Assembly (NCBI GenBank): GCA_038317345.1
Contig: JBBQBH010000026.1
Location: forward strand, 1-37,628
Reading direction: 5' to 3'
Length of the DNA: 37,628 nt
From: Mayfieldus sp038317345
GTDB lineage: Bacteria; Actinomycetota; Thermoleophilia; Solirubrobacterales; 70-9
Positions within the stretch are counted from its first letter, which is position 1; each line of letters opens with the position of its first letter. The notes under the pieces were generated by a model. That model ran no database searches and was not told where the DNA came from. It saw nothing but the letters and a program-made list of their open reading frames with translations. Both the position numbers and the translations under genes were made by a program. Positions 23,664-34,310 of this stretch are shown here, piece by piece.

Positions 23664-23725
23664 GCGCGAGGCTCGCCCAAAGAGGTTGGTGCTGGGCTGA
23701 GCGCGAGCGTGAGGTTGTGCTGTGA
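23660..23725 (+). other. 65-bp spacer with a 21-codon ORF between pyrC and the hydrolase gene (copy B)
   Basis: GTG 23660 overlaps the pyrC stop. The frame reads VSARLAQRGWCWAEREREVV plus Leu, and its TGA overlaps the GTG at 23722 of the isochorismatase-family gene. The first 15 bases are identical to copy A, and the whole is gap-free with 77 percent identity. Three codon pairs differ only synonymously, but nine differ in amino acid, so coding constraint is not shown. Confidence 0.5.
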
Positions 23726-24264
23726 GCGCGCCGAAACTCGACCGCGAGCGGGCGGCGCTGGTCGTCGTCGACATCCAGGAGGCTTTTCGCAAGGCGGTGC
23801 CGAGCTTTGACGCGGTCGCCGGGTCGGCCGCCACCCTTGTGCAGGGCGCCGAGGCGATGGGAATACCGATCGTGGTCACCGAGCAGTATCCGAAGGGGCT
23901 CGGCCACACGGTCCCCGAGGTCGCCGATCACCTGCCCGACGGGTTGAAGCCGATCGAGAAGGTCCGCTTCTCGGCTGCGGAAGCCGAAGGCTTCGACCTC
24001 AACGGTCGCGACCAGGCGCTGGTCTGCGGGATCGAGACCCACGTTTGCGTCAACCAGACGGTCCTCGACCTGCTCGACCGGGGCGTCGAGGTGGAGGTCG
24101 TCGGCGACGCGGTTGGCTCGCGCACCGACGAGAACCGCGAGCTGGGCCTTCACAAGGTCGAGCAGGCTGGCGCCGTGCTGACCAGCGTCGAGACGGCGCT
24201 GTTCGAGCTGTTGGGCGGCTCCGACGCGGCCGAGTTCAAACAGGTGCAGGCGCTCGTCAAATGA
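23722..24264 (+). CDS. Isochorismatase-family cysteine hydrolase
   Basis: A 180-residue hydrolase with the Asp-Lys-Cys triad of the family: Asp17 in VVVDIQEAF, Lys80 in IEKVRFSA and Cys109 in CGIETHVCVNQT. The fold also covers nicotinamidases and the pyrimidine-catabolic RutB. The metal-binding pattern of true nicotinamidases is not evident, and the ISOC/YcaC-like form fits better. Its position inside a pyrimidine biosynthetic operon, coupled to the upstream spacer ORF by GTGA and to carA by ATGA, hints at removal or salvage of a pyrimidine-pathway by-product. The substrate is unknown. Confidence 0.88.
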   Translation: MSAPKLDRERAALVVVDIQEAFRKAVPSFDAVAGSAATLVQGAEAMGIPIVVTEQYPKGLGHTVPEVADHLPDGLKPIEKVRFSAAEAEGFDLNGRDQALVCGIETHVCVNQTVLDLLDRGVEVEVVGDAVGSRTDENRELGLHKVEQAGAVLTSVETALFELLGGSDAAEFKQVQALVK

Positions 24265-25376
24265 GCGAGGGGTACGTACTGCTCGAGGACGGAACCCGCT
24301 TCGACGGCGAGTTGTGCGCGGGCGCTGAGGCGGTGACGGGCGAGGTCGTCTTCAACACCTCGATGACCGGCTACCAGGAGGCGGTCAGCGACCCTTCCTA
24401 TGCGGGCCAGATCATCACCTTCACCTACCCGCTGATCGGCAACTACGGGGTCTCGGGCGAGGCGATGGAGTCCGATCGAGTTCAGGCGCGCGCCGTGGTC
24501 ATGCGCGACGCCCACAACGGCGAGGACGTGTCCAGCGCCGAGGGGGGCTGGCTGGATTGGCTGGCCGATTGCGGCGTGGCGGCGATCAGCGGCGTCGACA
24601 CCCGCGCCCTCGTGCGCTACATCCGCGACGGCGGCGCGATGCGCGGCGGGATCTTCCCGGCCGAGCTCTCCCAGGATCGGGCCGCCGAGCAGGTCAGTGC
24701 CGAGCCTTCGATGGCAGGCGCCGACCTGGCCCGAGATGTGACGCCGGCCGAGCCCCTGCGCTTCGAGGGTTCGGGCCCGCATGTGGTCGGCATCGACACC
24801 GGGATCAAGCTGAGCATCGTTCGGCAGTTGCGAGAGCGCGATTGCCGGGTGACGCTGCTGCCTTGCTCGTCGTCGGCCGACGAGATCCTCGAGGAGGACC
24901 CCGACCTGGTCTTTCTCGCCAACGGCCCCGGCGACCCGGCGGCGCTGGACTACGTGGTGGACAACGTCCGCGAGCTGGTCGGCGTGCGCCCAGTGTTCGG
25001 CATCTGCCTCGGCCACCAGCTGCTCTGCCGGGCGGTCGGATTGGAGACCTTCAAGCTGCCTTTTGGCCACCGCGGTTCCAACCACCCGGTCAAGGACCTC
25101 GCCACGGGCCGCATCGACATCACCTCCCAGAACCACGGCTTTGCGGTCCGCGGACCCGGCGGCGAGCCGACGATCGAGGCCGACGAGCCGGTGCGCTGGG
25201 AGACCGACTTCGGCGCCGCCGAGCTATCCCACCTCAACCTCTATGACCGCACCGTCGAAGGGCTGGTGCTGCGCGACGTCCCCGGCGCCACGGTCCAGTA
25301 CCACCCCGAGGCCGGTCCCGGCCCGCACGACGCCCGCTACCTCTTCGACCGCTTCCTGGAGCTGGCGGCTGCATGA
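24261..25376 (+). CDS. carA: Carbamoyl-phosphate synthase small (glutaminase) subunit
   Basis: A 371-residue subunit. The N-terminal domain includes GEVVFNTSMTGYQEAVSDPS and TFTYPLIGNYGV. The class I glutamine amidotransferase domain carries GICLGHQLLCRA with nucleophile Cys249, HRGSNHPV, SQNHGFAV and the catalytic His-Glu in YHPEAGPGPHD. It supplies ammonia from glutamine to CarB. It starts in an ATGA overlap with the hydrolase gene and ends in an ATGA overlap with a SnoaL-like gene that separates it from carB. Confidence 0.97.
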   Translation: MSEGYVLLEDGTRFDGELCAGAEAVTGEVVFNTSMTGYQEAVSDPSYAGQIITFTYPLIGNYGVSGEAMESDRVQARAVVMRDAHNGEDVSSAEGGWLDWLADCGVAAISGVDTRALVRYIRDGGAMRGGIFPAELSQDRAAEQVSAEPSMAGADLARDVTPAEPLRFEGSGPHVVGIDTGIKLSIVRQLRERDCRVTLLPCSSSADEILEEDPDLVFLANGPGDPAALDYVVDNVRELVGVRPVFGICLGHQLLCRAVGLETFKLPFGHRGSNHPVKDLATGRIDITSQNHGFAVRGPGGEPTIEADEPVRWETDFGAAELSHLNLYDRTVEGLVLRDVPGATVQYHPEAGPGPHDARYLFDRFLELAAA

Positions 25377-25796
25377 CTAAGTCGCGCAGCAACGCGGAAA
25401 AGCTTCGCAAGCTCTACGAGGCATTCGACTTCGGCGGGGCCGAGGCGGCCGGCACGCTGATTGATGAGACCTTCGACCCCGAGGTCGAGTTCAACCCCCT
25501 GGATGCCGGTAAAGCGGGTGGCCGGACCTATCGCGGCCGTGACGGCATGGTCGCGTTCTTCGGCGAGCTGAGCGAGTCGCTCGAAGGCGTGCGCTACGAA
25601 CCGCCCCAGTTTCACCCGGTTGGCGACGACCTGGTCGTCGTCTTCACCCGGCTCGTTGCCACCGAGCGCGACACCGCGATGCCGTTGCGACAGGACCTCT
25701 CGCTGGTCTACGAGTTCGCTGGCGGCCTGGTGCGGTGTGTCACCGCGTACGACTCGCCGGCCGAGGCGCTGGAAGCGGCGGAGCGGGGGCACGCAG

Positions 25797-25804
<8 letters not shown>
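25373..25804 (+). CDS. SnoaL-like protein inserted between carA and carB
   Basis: A 143-residue NTF2-fold protein: AEKLRKLYEAFDFGGAEAAG, FDPEVEFNPLDAG, YRGRDGMVAFFGEL and VVVFTRLVATERDTAM. It is the third SnoaL-like gene in the window. It overlaps carA as ATGA and carB by 8 bases, so it is certainly translated as part of the pyr operon. carA and carB are normally adjacent, and a functional link to carbamoyl phosphate is not known for this fold. Base composition resembles the neighbours, so there is no sign of recent transfer. Confidence 0.82.
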
Positions 25805-28915
<3,111 letters not shown>

Positions 28916-28919
<4 letters not shown>

Positions 28920-29782
28920 GCGGCAACGGCTCCCACCGGGTCCTGGCTCCATTCGGTCGCAGGGCGCTGGAGGTGGCCGACAACCATTGCTCCGACGGCT
29001 ATCGCATCTTCTCGCTGCGCGATCAGGATGGACCGGTGCCGAGCGCCGGGCAGTTTTACATGCTGTCGGCGGCGGCCCACTGGGCCCAACGCGACGAGCG
29101 GCCGTTCCTCCCCCGCGCCTTCTCGGTCGCCGATGCGGTCGAAGCTGAACAGGGCCTGCGACTCGACTTCCTGGTCGACGACGTCGGCCCGGGCACTGCG
29201 AGGCTGGCGGGGCTGGAGCCGGGCGAGCAGGTTTGGGTCAACGGGCCCCTGGGCCGGCCGTTCTCGACCCCGAGCGATCTCGCGCCGGGGGCCCCTGGCG
29301 CGATCCTGGTCGGCGGCGGGATCGGTGTCGCGCCGCTGGCGATCCTTCGCCGCCAGCTCGCTGATCGCGGGGTCCCGACCCGCATCCTCCTCGGCTTTCG
29401 AGATCGCGAGCACAGCGGCGGCCTCGAAGACCTGTTCGCCTGCTGCGAGGTGCGCCTCGCGACCGAGGACGGGCACGCCGGGCACAAGGGCTACGTCACC
29501 GACCTGCTGGCGGTGCTGCTGGAGGGCGATGAAGCTGGGTCGGCCGCCGTCTATTCATGCGGGCCGCCACCGATGCTGGAGGCGGTGCGCGCGATGTGCG
29601 AAGCGAGCGACGTCGCCTGCGAGCTGGCGATGGAATCGCCGATGGCGTGCGGCTTCGGGGCCTGCTTCGGATGCGCAGTCCCGCTGGCCGGCGGCGGCTA
29701 CATGCGGCTATGCGTAGAGGGGCCAGTTGTGGGTGGGGATCAGATCGAGACGGCGCTGGTGGCGGGGTCGGGACACGGATGA
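28916..29782 (+). CDS. pyrK: Dihydroorotate dehydrogenase electron transfer subunit (PyrK)
   Basis: A 288-residue ferredoxin-reductase-like protein. The FAD motif is in FLPRAFSVADAV, NAD is bound by LVGGGIGVAPLAIL, and YSCGPPPMLEAV is the NAD-domain end. Four cysteines in CGFGACFGCAVPLAGG plus LCVEGPV ligate the 2Fe-2S cluster characteristic of PyrK. It passes electrons from dihydroorotate via the class 1B PyrD to NAD+. The GTG start overlaps the carB stop. The N terminus has about 15 extra residues. Confidence 0.94.
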
Positions 29783-29783
29783 G

Positions 29784-29811
29784 GTCGCTAGTCGCTAGTC
29801 GCTCGTCGCTC
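29784..29811 (+). repeat. Four tandem heptamers between pyrK and pyrD
   Basis: gtcgcta, gtcgcta, gtcgctc, gtcgctc fill the gap directly after the pyrK stop and before the GGAGG of pyrD. The number of copies would set the distance between the two genes and could vary between strains. Confidence 0.8.
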
Positions 29812-29822
29812 GGGAGGCAGGA

Positions 29823-30779
29823 TTGAGCGTCGATCTCACGACCAACTTCTGCGGGATCGAACTCGAGCACCCGGTCATAAACGGCTCCGGGACCTTCGAC
29901 GCGATCGCCGCCAGGCGTGCCTTCGGCGAGGAGCTTGTGCGCAGTTTCCCCTTCTCGGCCTTCGTCTCGAAGACGATCACGATCGAGCCACGTGACGGTA
30001 ACCCGCCGCCGCGGCTATGGGAGACCCCCGCGGGGATGATCAACTCGATCGGGCTTCCCAACAAGGGCCTGAAGGGCTTCTTGGAGCACGACCTGCCCGA
30101 TCTCTCCCTGCTGCCGGTGCCCTTGATCGTCTCCGTGATGGGCACGAGCCACGACGAGTTCACCGCCCTCGTCGAGGAGGTCGGGACGCGACCTGAGGTG
30201 GCGGCGATGGAGCTCAACGTCTCCTGCCCCAACGTCGAGTCGGGGCTGATCGTCGGCGAGCAGCCGGGCGAGACCCGGTCGCTGCTGGAGGCACTGCGGC
30301 CGATCACCGAAAAGCCGCTGATCGTGAAGCTGACCCCCAACGTCGCCGATCCCGCTGCCGTAGCGCGGGCAGGGGAGGAGGGGGGAGCGGACGCCGTGTC
30401 GCTGATCAACACGCTCAAGGCTTCAGCGATCGACCCAGCGACTCTGCGCCCCTGGCTGGGGGCGGGAAGCGGCGGCCTCTCGGGCCCCTCCGTTCGCCCG
30501 GTCGCGCTTCACCAGCTGCGCGCGGTCGCCGACGCCGTTTCGATCCCGGTGATCGGCATGGGAGGCATCTGCAACGGGGCCGATGCACTCGCGTTTATCG
30601 CCACCGGAGCCGCCCTGATCGCGGTCGGGACCGAGAACTTCCGCGATCCGGCAGCCGGATCGCGGGTGCGCCGGGAGTTCGCCGGCGAGTTGGAGCGCCG
30701 TGGAATTGGCTCGCTGTCCGAGGTCCGCGGAAAGGGGCTCCCGGAGGTTGCTCTCAACCTCAAGTCGAGGTCGAGCTGA
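29823..30779 (+). CDS. pyrD: Dihydroorotate dehydrogenase B (NAD+), catalytic subunit
   Basis: A 318-residue FMN barrel of class 1B. TPAGMINSIGLPNKG binds substrate and FMN, ELNVSCPNVESG carries the catalytic Cys135 (class 1; class 2 has Ser), and MGGICNGADALAFIATGA binds the FMN phosphate. It oxidises dihydroorotate to orotate and works with PyrK upstream. The TTG start at 29823 has GGAGG six bases upstream. It is the last pyr gene here; pyrE and pyrF are not in the window. Confidence 0.95.
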   Translation: MSVDLTTNFCGIELEHPVINGSGTFDAIAARRAFGEELVRSFPFSAFVSKTITIEPRDGNPPPRLWETPAGMINSIGLPNKGLKGFLEHDLPDLSLLPVPLIVSVMGTSHDEFTALVEEVGTRPEVAAMELNVSCPNVESGLIVGEQPGETRSLLEALRPITEKPLIVKLTPNVADPAAVARAGEEGGADAVSLINTLKASAIDPATLRPWLGAGSGGLSGPSVRPVALHQLRAVADAVSIPVIGMGGICNGADALAFIATGAALIAVGTENFRDPAAGSRVRREFAGELERRGIGSLSEVRGKGLPEVALNLKSRSS

Positions 30780-30792
30780 ATTCCCAGGTTTT

Positions 30793-30819
30793 CCCCGACC
30801 CCCTTGCACGGGATCGGGG
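30793..30819. other. Inverted repeat enclosing the mihF -35 element
   Basis: CCCCGA-CCC pairs with GGG-a-TCGGGG (one bulged A). The loop contains TTGCAC, the -35 of the promoter. It has no T-run, so it is a weak candidate for a terminator of the pyr operon; a DNA operator is also possible. Confidence 0.35.
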
Positions 30820-30831
30820 CAGGCATATAAT
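30804..30831 (+). promoter_or_regulatory. Strong sigma-70-type promoter of mihF
   Basis: TTGCAC (30804-30809), a 16-bp spacer and a perfect TATAAT (30826-30831). Transcription should start at about 30838-30841. The ATG is at 30841, so the mRNA is leaderless or has a leader of two or three bases. No Shine-Dalgarno is present. Confidence 0.8.
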
Positions 30832-30840
30832 CGCCGCCGC

Positions 30841-31173
30841 ATGGCCCCGCCCGTCAAGACGTCCGCCGCCGCTCCGGAGAGGTCACTGGATCAGCGGATG
30901 GAGGCTCTGAAGCGAGCCAACAACATCCGCTCGGCGCGCGCGAAGCTGAAGAAGGACCTGAAGGGCGGCAAGACGAGCATCCAATCGCTGCTGCTCGATC
31001 CACCGGAGTACGTGGAGACGGCGAAAGTCTTCGACATGCTGCTCGCGGTGCCGAAGTACGGCCGGGTGAAGACCAACCGGATCCTCAACATGTGCCGGAT
31101 CTCGCCGTCGAAGACGATCGGCGGGCTCTCCGAGCGCCAGCGCGCCGAGCTAGTCGCGCAGCTTCGCCGCTAG
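30841..31173 (+). CDS. mihF: Actinobacterial integration host factor (mIHF/sIHF)
   Basis: A 110-residue DNA-binding protein of the actinobacterial IHF family, unrelated to E. coli IhfA/B. A basic helical N-terminal half (QRMEALKRANNIRSARAKLK, then KKDLKGGKTSIQSLLLDPPE) is followed by the helix-two-turn-helix YVETAKVFDMLLAVPKYGRV and NRILNMCRISPSKTIGGLSERQ. It is a nucleoid protein and essential in mycobacteria. Its place before gmk and rpoZ is typical of actinobacteria. Confidence 0.95.
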   Translation: MAPPVKTSAAAPERSLDQRMEALKRANNIRSARAKLKKDLKGGKTSIQSLLLDPPEYVETAKVFDMLLAVPKYGRVKTNRILNMCRISPSKTIGGLSERQRAELVAQLRR

Positions 31174-31202
31174 CCGGCCGGCCCACCGGTCAGGATTCGC
31201 CA

Positions 31203-31769
31203 GTGTCCAAGGTCTTCGTGATCACGGGTCCTTCCGGGGTCGGCAAGGGCACGCTGATCGCCGAGCTTCTCGAACGAGTGCCTGACTTGGAGCTGTCTGT
31301 GTCGGCGACCACCCGCGAGCCGCGCGACGGTGAGCAGGACGGACGCGAGTATCACTTCCTCGCACCGGAGCAGTTCGACCGGCGTGTCGAGGCCGGCGAC
31401 TTTCTGGAGTTTGCCAATTACAGCGGGAATCGCTACGGGACGCTGCGCTCGGAGATCGAGCGCCGTTTGGATGCCGGTCACTCGGTCGTGTTGGAGATCG
31501 AGGTGCAGGGGGCGCGGCAGGTGCGAGCCGCGATGCCGGAGTCGGTGCAGATCTTCATCGCGCCCCCCGAACCAGCCGCATTGCGCGATCGGTTGCTGGC
31601 GCGAGGCAAGGACAGCCCCGAGGCGATCGACGCCCGGCTCGCAGTTGCCGCGCAAGAACTCGCTGCAAAGGACGAATTCGCGTACCAGGTCGTCAACGAT
31701 GAACTGGATCGTGCGGCGGACGAGCTGCAGCGGATAGTCCGCGCGGAAGTCGTAGAATCCAACTCATGA
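31203..31769 (+). CDS. gmk: Guanylate kinase
   Basis: A 188-residue P-loop kinase that converts GMP to GDP. The P-loop is GPSGVGKGT (residues 9-17). SVSATTREPRDGEQDGREYHFL is the GMP-binding region, and FLEFANYSGNRYGTLRSEIE, VLEIEVQGARQVR and APPEPAALRDRLLARGKDS follow. GTG 31203 gives the normal N terminus. The stop overlaps rpoZ as ATGA. Confidence 0.96.
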   Translation: MSKVFVITGPSGVGKGTLIAELLERVPDLELSVSATTREPRDGEQDGREYHFLAPEQFDRRVEAGDFLEFANYSGNRYGTLRSEIERRLDAGHSVVLEIEVQGARQVRAAMPESVQIFIAPPEPAALRDRLLARGKDSPEAIDARLAVAAQELAAKDEFAYQVVNDELDRAADELQRIVRAEVVESNS

Positions 31770-31999
31770 TCCATCCACGTGTCGACAGCCTGCTGGATCA
31801 CGCCGACTCGCATTACGCGGCAGTGGTCGTGGCGGCGAAGCGTGCCCGGCAGATCAACAGCTACTACCACAACATCGGCGAGGGAAGCTTCGGCGAGTAC
31901 CCGCCGCCGATGGTGGACACCCAGACGGGGAAGAACTACCTCTCGATCGCCCTCGAGGAGCTGGCGACCGGGAAGCTAAGCTACGAGTACCGGGTCTAG
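31766..31999 (+). CDS. rpoZ: DNA-directed RNA polymerase omega subunit
   Basis: A 77-residue omega subunit. PRVDSLLDHADSHYAAVVVA, KRARQIN (the conserved KRARQI box), YYHNIGEGSFGEYPPP and KNYLSIALEELATGKLSYEYR match the actinobacterial form. It helps assembly and stability of RNA polymerase. It is coupled to gmk by an ATGA overlap and followed by coaBC after 22 bases. Confidence 0.94.
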   Translation: MIHPRVDSLLDHADSHYAAVVVAAKRARQINSYYHNIGEGSFGEYPPPMVDTQTGKNYLSIALEELATGKLSYEYRV

Positions 32000-32021
32000 C
32001 GCCCCGCCAGGGAGCTAACCG

Positions 32022-33275
32022 ATGGCACGGGTCCTGCTCGGTGTGAGCGGCGGCATCGCCGCCTACAAGGCGCTGGAGCTTGCGCGCCTCGCCACCAAGG
32101 CCGGGCACGGTGTCCGGGTGCTGATGACCGAGGGCGCGAAGGGCTTCGTCGGCCCGGCGTCGTTCGAGGGCATCGTCGGGGCACCGGTGCTGAGCTCGGA
32201 GTTCGAGCGCGACCCGATGCGGGGCGCTTTCCCCAGCGATCCGGCTCCCGATCATGACCCGATCGGGCACCTCGAGGTGGTCGCCAACGCCGACGCCTAC
32301 CTCGTGGCACCGGCCTCGGCCAACACGATCGCCAAGCTGGCCGCGGGAATCGCCGACTCGATGGTCACCACCGCCTTTCTGGCCTGCACGGCGCCGCGGC
32401 TGGTCGCCCCGGCGATGAACGACCGCATGTACACCAACGCAGCGACCCAGGCCAATCTGGAGACGCTGCGCGAGCGGGGAATCGAGGTGATCGAGCCCGG
32501 GGAGGGGGCGCTGGCTTCGCGCGGCGAGCACGGGATCGGGCGGCTGCCCGAACCGGACCACCTGCTGGCGCGGATCGAGGCGGTGCTGCCATCCGGGGCA
32601 CGACCCTGGGACGGCATGCGGGTGCTGGTCACCGCCGGCGGCACCCGAGAGCCGATCGACCCGGTGCGCTTCGTCGGCAACCGGTCCAGCGGTCGCATGG
32701 GGCTGGCCCTGGCGGCGGCGGCGCAGCGGCGCGGCGCCGAGGTGACGCTGGTGGCAGCCAACGTCGCGCTGCCCGAGCCTCCCGGTGTGCGGCGCATCGA
32801 CGTCGGCAGCGCCGCCGAGCTGGCCGCCGCGCTCGAAGAGGAATTTCCCCGCTCCCAGGTGCTGCTGATGGCCGCGGCGCCGGCCGACTTTCGCCCCGAG
32901 GCTCCCGCGGGCAACAAGATCAAGCGCAAGGGAAGCGGCCTCGACCTGCACCTGGAGCCGACCGAGGACATTCTCGCGGGGCTGAGTTCCGAGCGACGCG
33001 AAGGCCAGACGATCGTCGGCTTCGCCGCCGAGCACGGCGTCGGCGGCCCGGGCCGCGCGCGTGACAAGCTCGTGCGCAAGGGTGCCGATCTGATCGTGCT
33101 CAACGACGTCTCCGACCCCGAGATCGGCTTCGAATCTGAGCGCAACGCGGTCACCCTGATCGACGCCGAGACAGAGAACGAGCTGGCGATCGACTCCAAG
33201 CACGCGATCGCCGACGCGATCCTCGACCGGGTCGACGAGCTGCGCGACCGCGCCCGGCAGAGCGCCGAACGTTAA
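32022..33275 (+). CDS. coaBC: Bifunctional phosphopantothenoylcysteine decarboxylase / phosphopantothenate-cysteine ligase
   Basis: A 417-residue coenzyme A enzyme. The CoaC flavin domain starts LLGVSGGIAAYKALELARL and has active-site His83 in DPIGHLEV, APASANTIAKLA and PAMNDRMY (130-137). The CoaB domain begins VLVTAGGTREPIDPVRFVGN and has NRSSGRMG, KIKRKGS and VLNDVS. At the substrate flap the sequence is GALASRGEHGIGRL, with no Cys where E. coli Dfp has LACGD; mycobacterial CoaBC also lacks it there, so the enzyme is probably active. A GGGAG ribosome-binding site precedes ATG 32022. Confidence 0.96.
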   Translation: MARVLLGVSGGIAAYKALELARLATKAGHGVRVLMTEGAKGFVGPASFEGIVGAPVLSSEFERDPMRGAFPSDPAPDHDPIGHLEVVANADAYLVAPASANTIAKLAAGIADSMVTTAFLACTAPRLVAPAMNDRMYTNAATQANLETLRERGIEVIEPGEGALASRGEHGIGRLPEPDHLLARIEAVLPSGARPWDGMRVLVTAGGTREPIDPVRFVGNRSSGRMGLALAAAAQRRGAEVTLVAANVALPEPPGVRRIDVGSAAELAAALEEEFPRSQVLLMAAAPADFRPEAPAGNKIKRKGSGLDLHLEPTEDILAGLSSERREGQTIVGFAAEHGVGGPGRARDKLVRKGADLIVLNDVSDPEIGFESERNAVTLIDAETENELAIDSKHAIADAILDRVDELRDRARQSAER

Positions 33276-33279
33276 CCCG

Positions 33280-33301
33280 GGGAGCGGCGAAGGTCGCTCC
33301 C
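33280..33301 (+). other. Stem-loop after coaBC
   Basis: GGGAGCG (33280-33286) pairs with CGCTCCC (33295-33301) around an 8-nt loop. There is no T-run, so it is a weak terminator candidate or an mRNA 3' stabiliser between coaBC and the TPR gene. Confidence 0.35.
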
Positions 33302-33314
33302 TACACTTCGTCGG

Positions 33315-33701
33315 GTGCCTGATGCCGGACGGACAGCCCAGGCGGAGTCCACTTACACGCTCTACCGGCGTGGCATGGAATTGCTGGAGGACGGCAGCTT
33401 CGAGGAGGCGACCGAGCCGCTGGCCGAGGCCGCGCGGCGCGCTCCCGAGAAGAGCTCGGTTCGCGAGGCGCTGGGCCGTGCCTACTTTCGCAATCGCCAG
33501 TTCGCCGAGGCGGCGACCGAGTTCGAGGCCGTGGTCGAAACCCATCCGGTCAACGACTACGCCCATTTCTGCCTCGGTCGGGCGCTGAGCCTGACCGGCC
33601 ATACGAAGCGCGCCCGCCACCACCTCGCGCTGGCGTCGAATCTGCGGCCGGAGCGCCGCGACTACCGGCTCTATCGCGAGCGGCTGGCCGGAGGCCACTG
33701 A
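33315..33701 (+). CDS. Small tetratricopeptide-repeat protein
   Basis: A 128-residue protein with two to three TPR units: YRRGMELLEDGSFEEATEPL, VREALGRAYFRNRQFAEAAT and AHFCLGRALSLTGHTKRARH, with the conserved Gly/Ala/Tyr pattern and a Pro at the repeat ends. It has no signal peptide or membrane segment. TPRs mediate protein contacts; no partner can be named. The GTG start at 33315 lies about 40 bases after coaBC with no strong Shine-Dalgarno. dtd follows after a short gap. Confidence 0.85.
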   Translation: MPDAGRTAQAESTYTLYRRGMELLEDGSFEEATEPLAEAARRAPEKSSVREALGRAYFRNRQFAEAATEFEAVVETHPVNDYAHFCLGRALSLTGHTKRARHHLALASNLRPERRDYRLYRERLAGGH

Positions 33702-33735
33702 TCGCGGGCGCGTGCGGCGCCCCTGGTGGCTTCGC

Positions 33736-34152
33736 GTGAGGGCGCTGGTCCAGCGGGTCAGCCAGGCGGCTGTCGACGTCGAAGGGGAGCGGGTGGCGCA
33801 GATGGGCCCGGGGCTCGTCGTCCTGCTGGGCGTCCGCAAGGGCGACGACGAGCAGGCGGCCGACCGGCTCGCCGCGAAAGTGCGGGCGCTGCGAATCTTC
33901 GACGACGCCGAGGGCCGCATGAACGAGCCGCTCGGCGAGCGCCAGGTTCTGTGCGTGAGCCAGTTCACCCTCTACGGCGATACCAAGCGCGGCAACCGGC
34001 CCAGCTACACCGAGGCCGCGCCGGCCGAGGAGGCCGAGCCGCTGTACGAGCGCTTCTGCGACGTGTTGGGCGCCGAGCGGGGCGTGTTCGGCGCCTGCAT
34101 GGGGGTGGCGCTGGTCAACGACGGGCCCGTGACCCTGATGCTGGAGGCGTGA
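33736..34152 (+). CDS. dtd: D-aminoacyl-tRNA deacylase
   Basis: A 138-residue chirality-checking enzyme that hydrolyses D-aminoacyl-tRNA. It begins VRALVQRVSQAAVDVEGE, has CVSQFTLYGDTKRGNRPSY (about 73-91, the SQFTL motif) and ends with the Gly-cisPro motif NDGPVTLML (GPVT 130-133). GTG 33736 is the family start; the GTG at 33712 in the same frame would add eight residues. Confidence 0.95.
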   Translation: MRALVQRVSQAAVDVEGERVAQMGPGLVVLLGVRKGDDEQAADRLAAKVRALRIFDDAEGRMNEPLGERQVLCVSQFTLYGDTKRGNRPSYTEAAPAEEAEPLYERFCDVLGAERGVFGACMGVALVNDGPVTLMLEA

Positions 34153-34194
34153 GAGGCACCTTCGACGGCCCCCTTTCAGGCTCGCCAGCCACGC

Positions 34195-34223
34195 TTGGCC
34201 GGGCATGGTGCCGGGGCTATACT
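34195..34223 (+). promoter_or_regulatory. Promoter of the rimP-nusA-infB operon
   Basis: TTGGCC (34195-34200), a 17-bp spacer and TATACT (34218-34223). The expected start near 34230 gives a leader of about 80 bases before rimP, which contains the terminator hairpin at 34260-34285. Confidence 0.75.
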
Positions 34224-34259
34224 GATTTAAGCTTTTCCACGTCCCCAAGACTGTGTCGA

Positions 34260-34285
34260 AGAGTGGGCCTGGCCCACTCTTTTTT
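34260..34285 (+). terminator. Intrinsic terminator / attenuator in the nusA operon leader
   Basis: AGAGTGGG (34260-34267) pairs with CCCACTCT (34273-34280) around CCTGG, followed by T to 34285 (six T counting the last stem base). It lies between the promoter at 34195 and the rimP start at 34311, so it must be read through for NusA and IF2 to be made. It may be a NusA-sensitive attenuator. Ending of transcripts from dtd is a second role. Confidence 0.85.
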
Positions 34286-34310
34286 CGGCCCGCAGAGGGC
34301 GAAACGACCG

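Noticed and set aside
32505..32550. Loss of the catalytic-flap Cys in CoaBC (GALASRGEHGIGRL instead of LACGD)
   Set aside because: To my knowledge mycobacterial CoaBC also lacks Cys at this place and is active, so this is lineage variation rather than an inactive enzyme.
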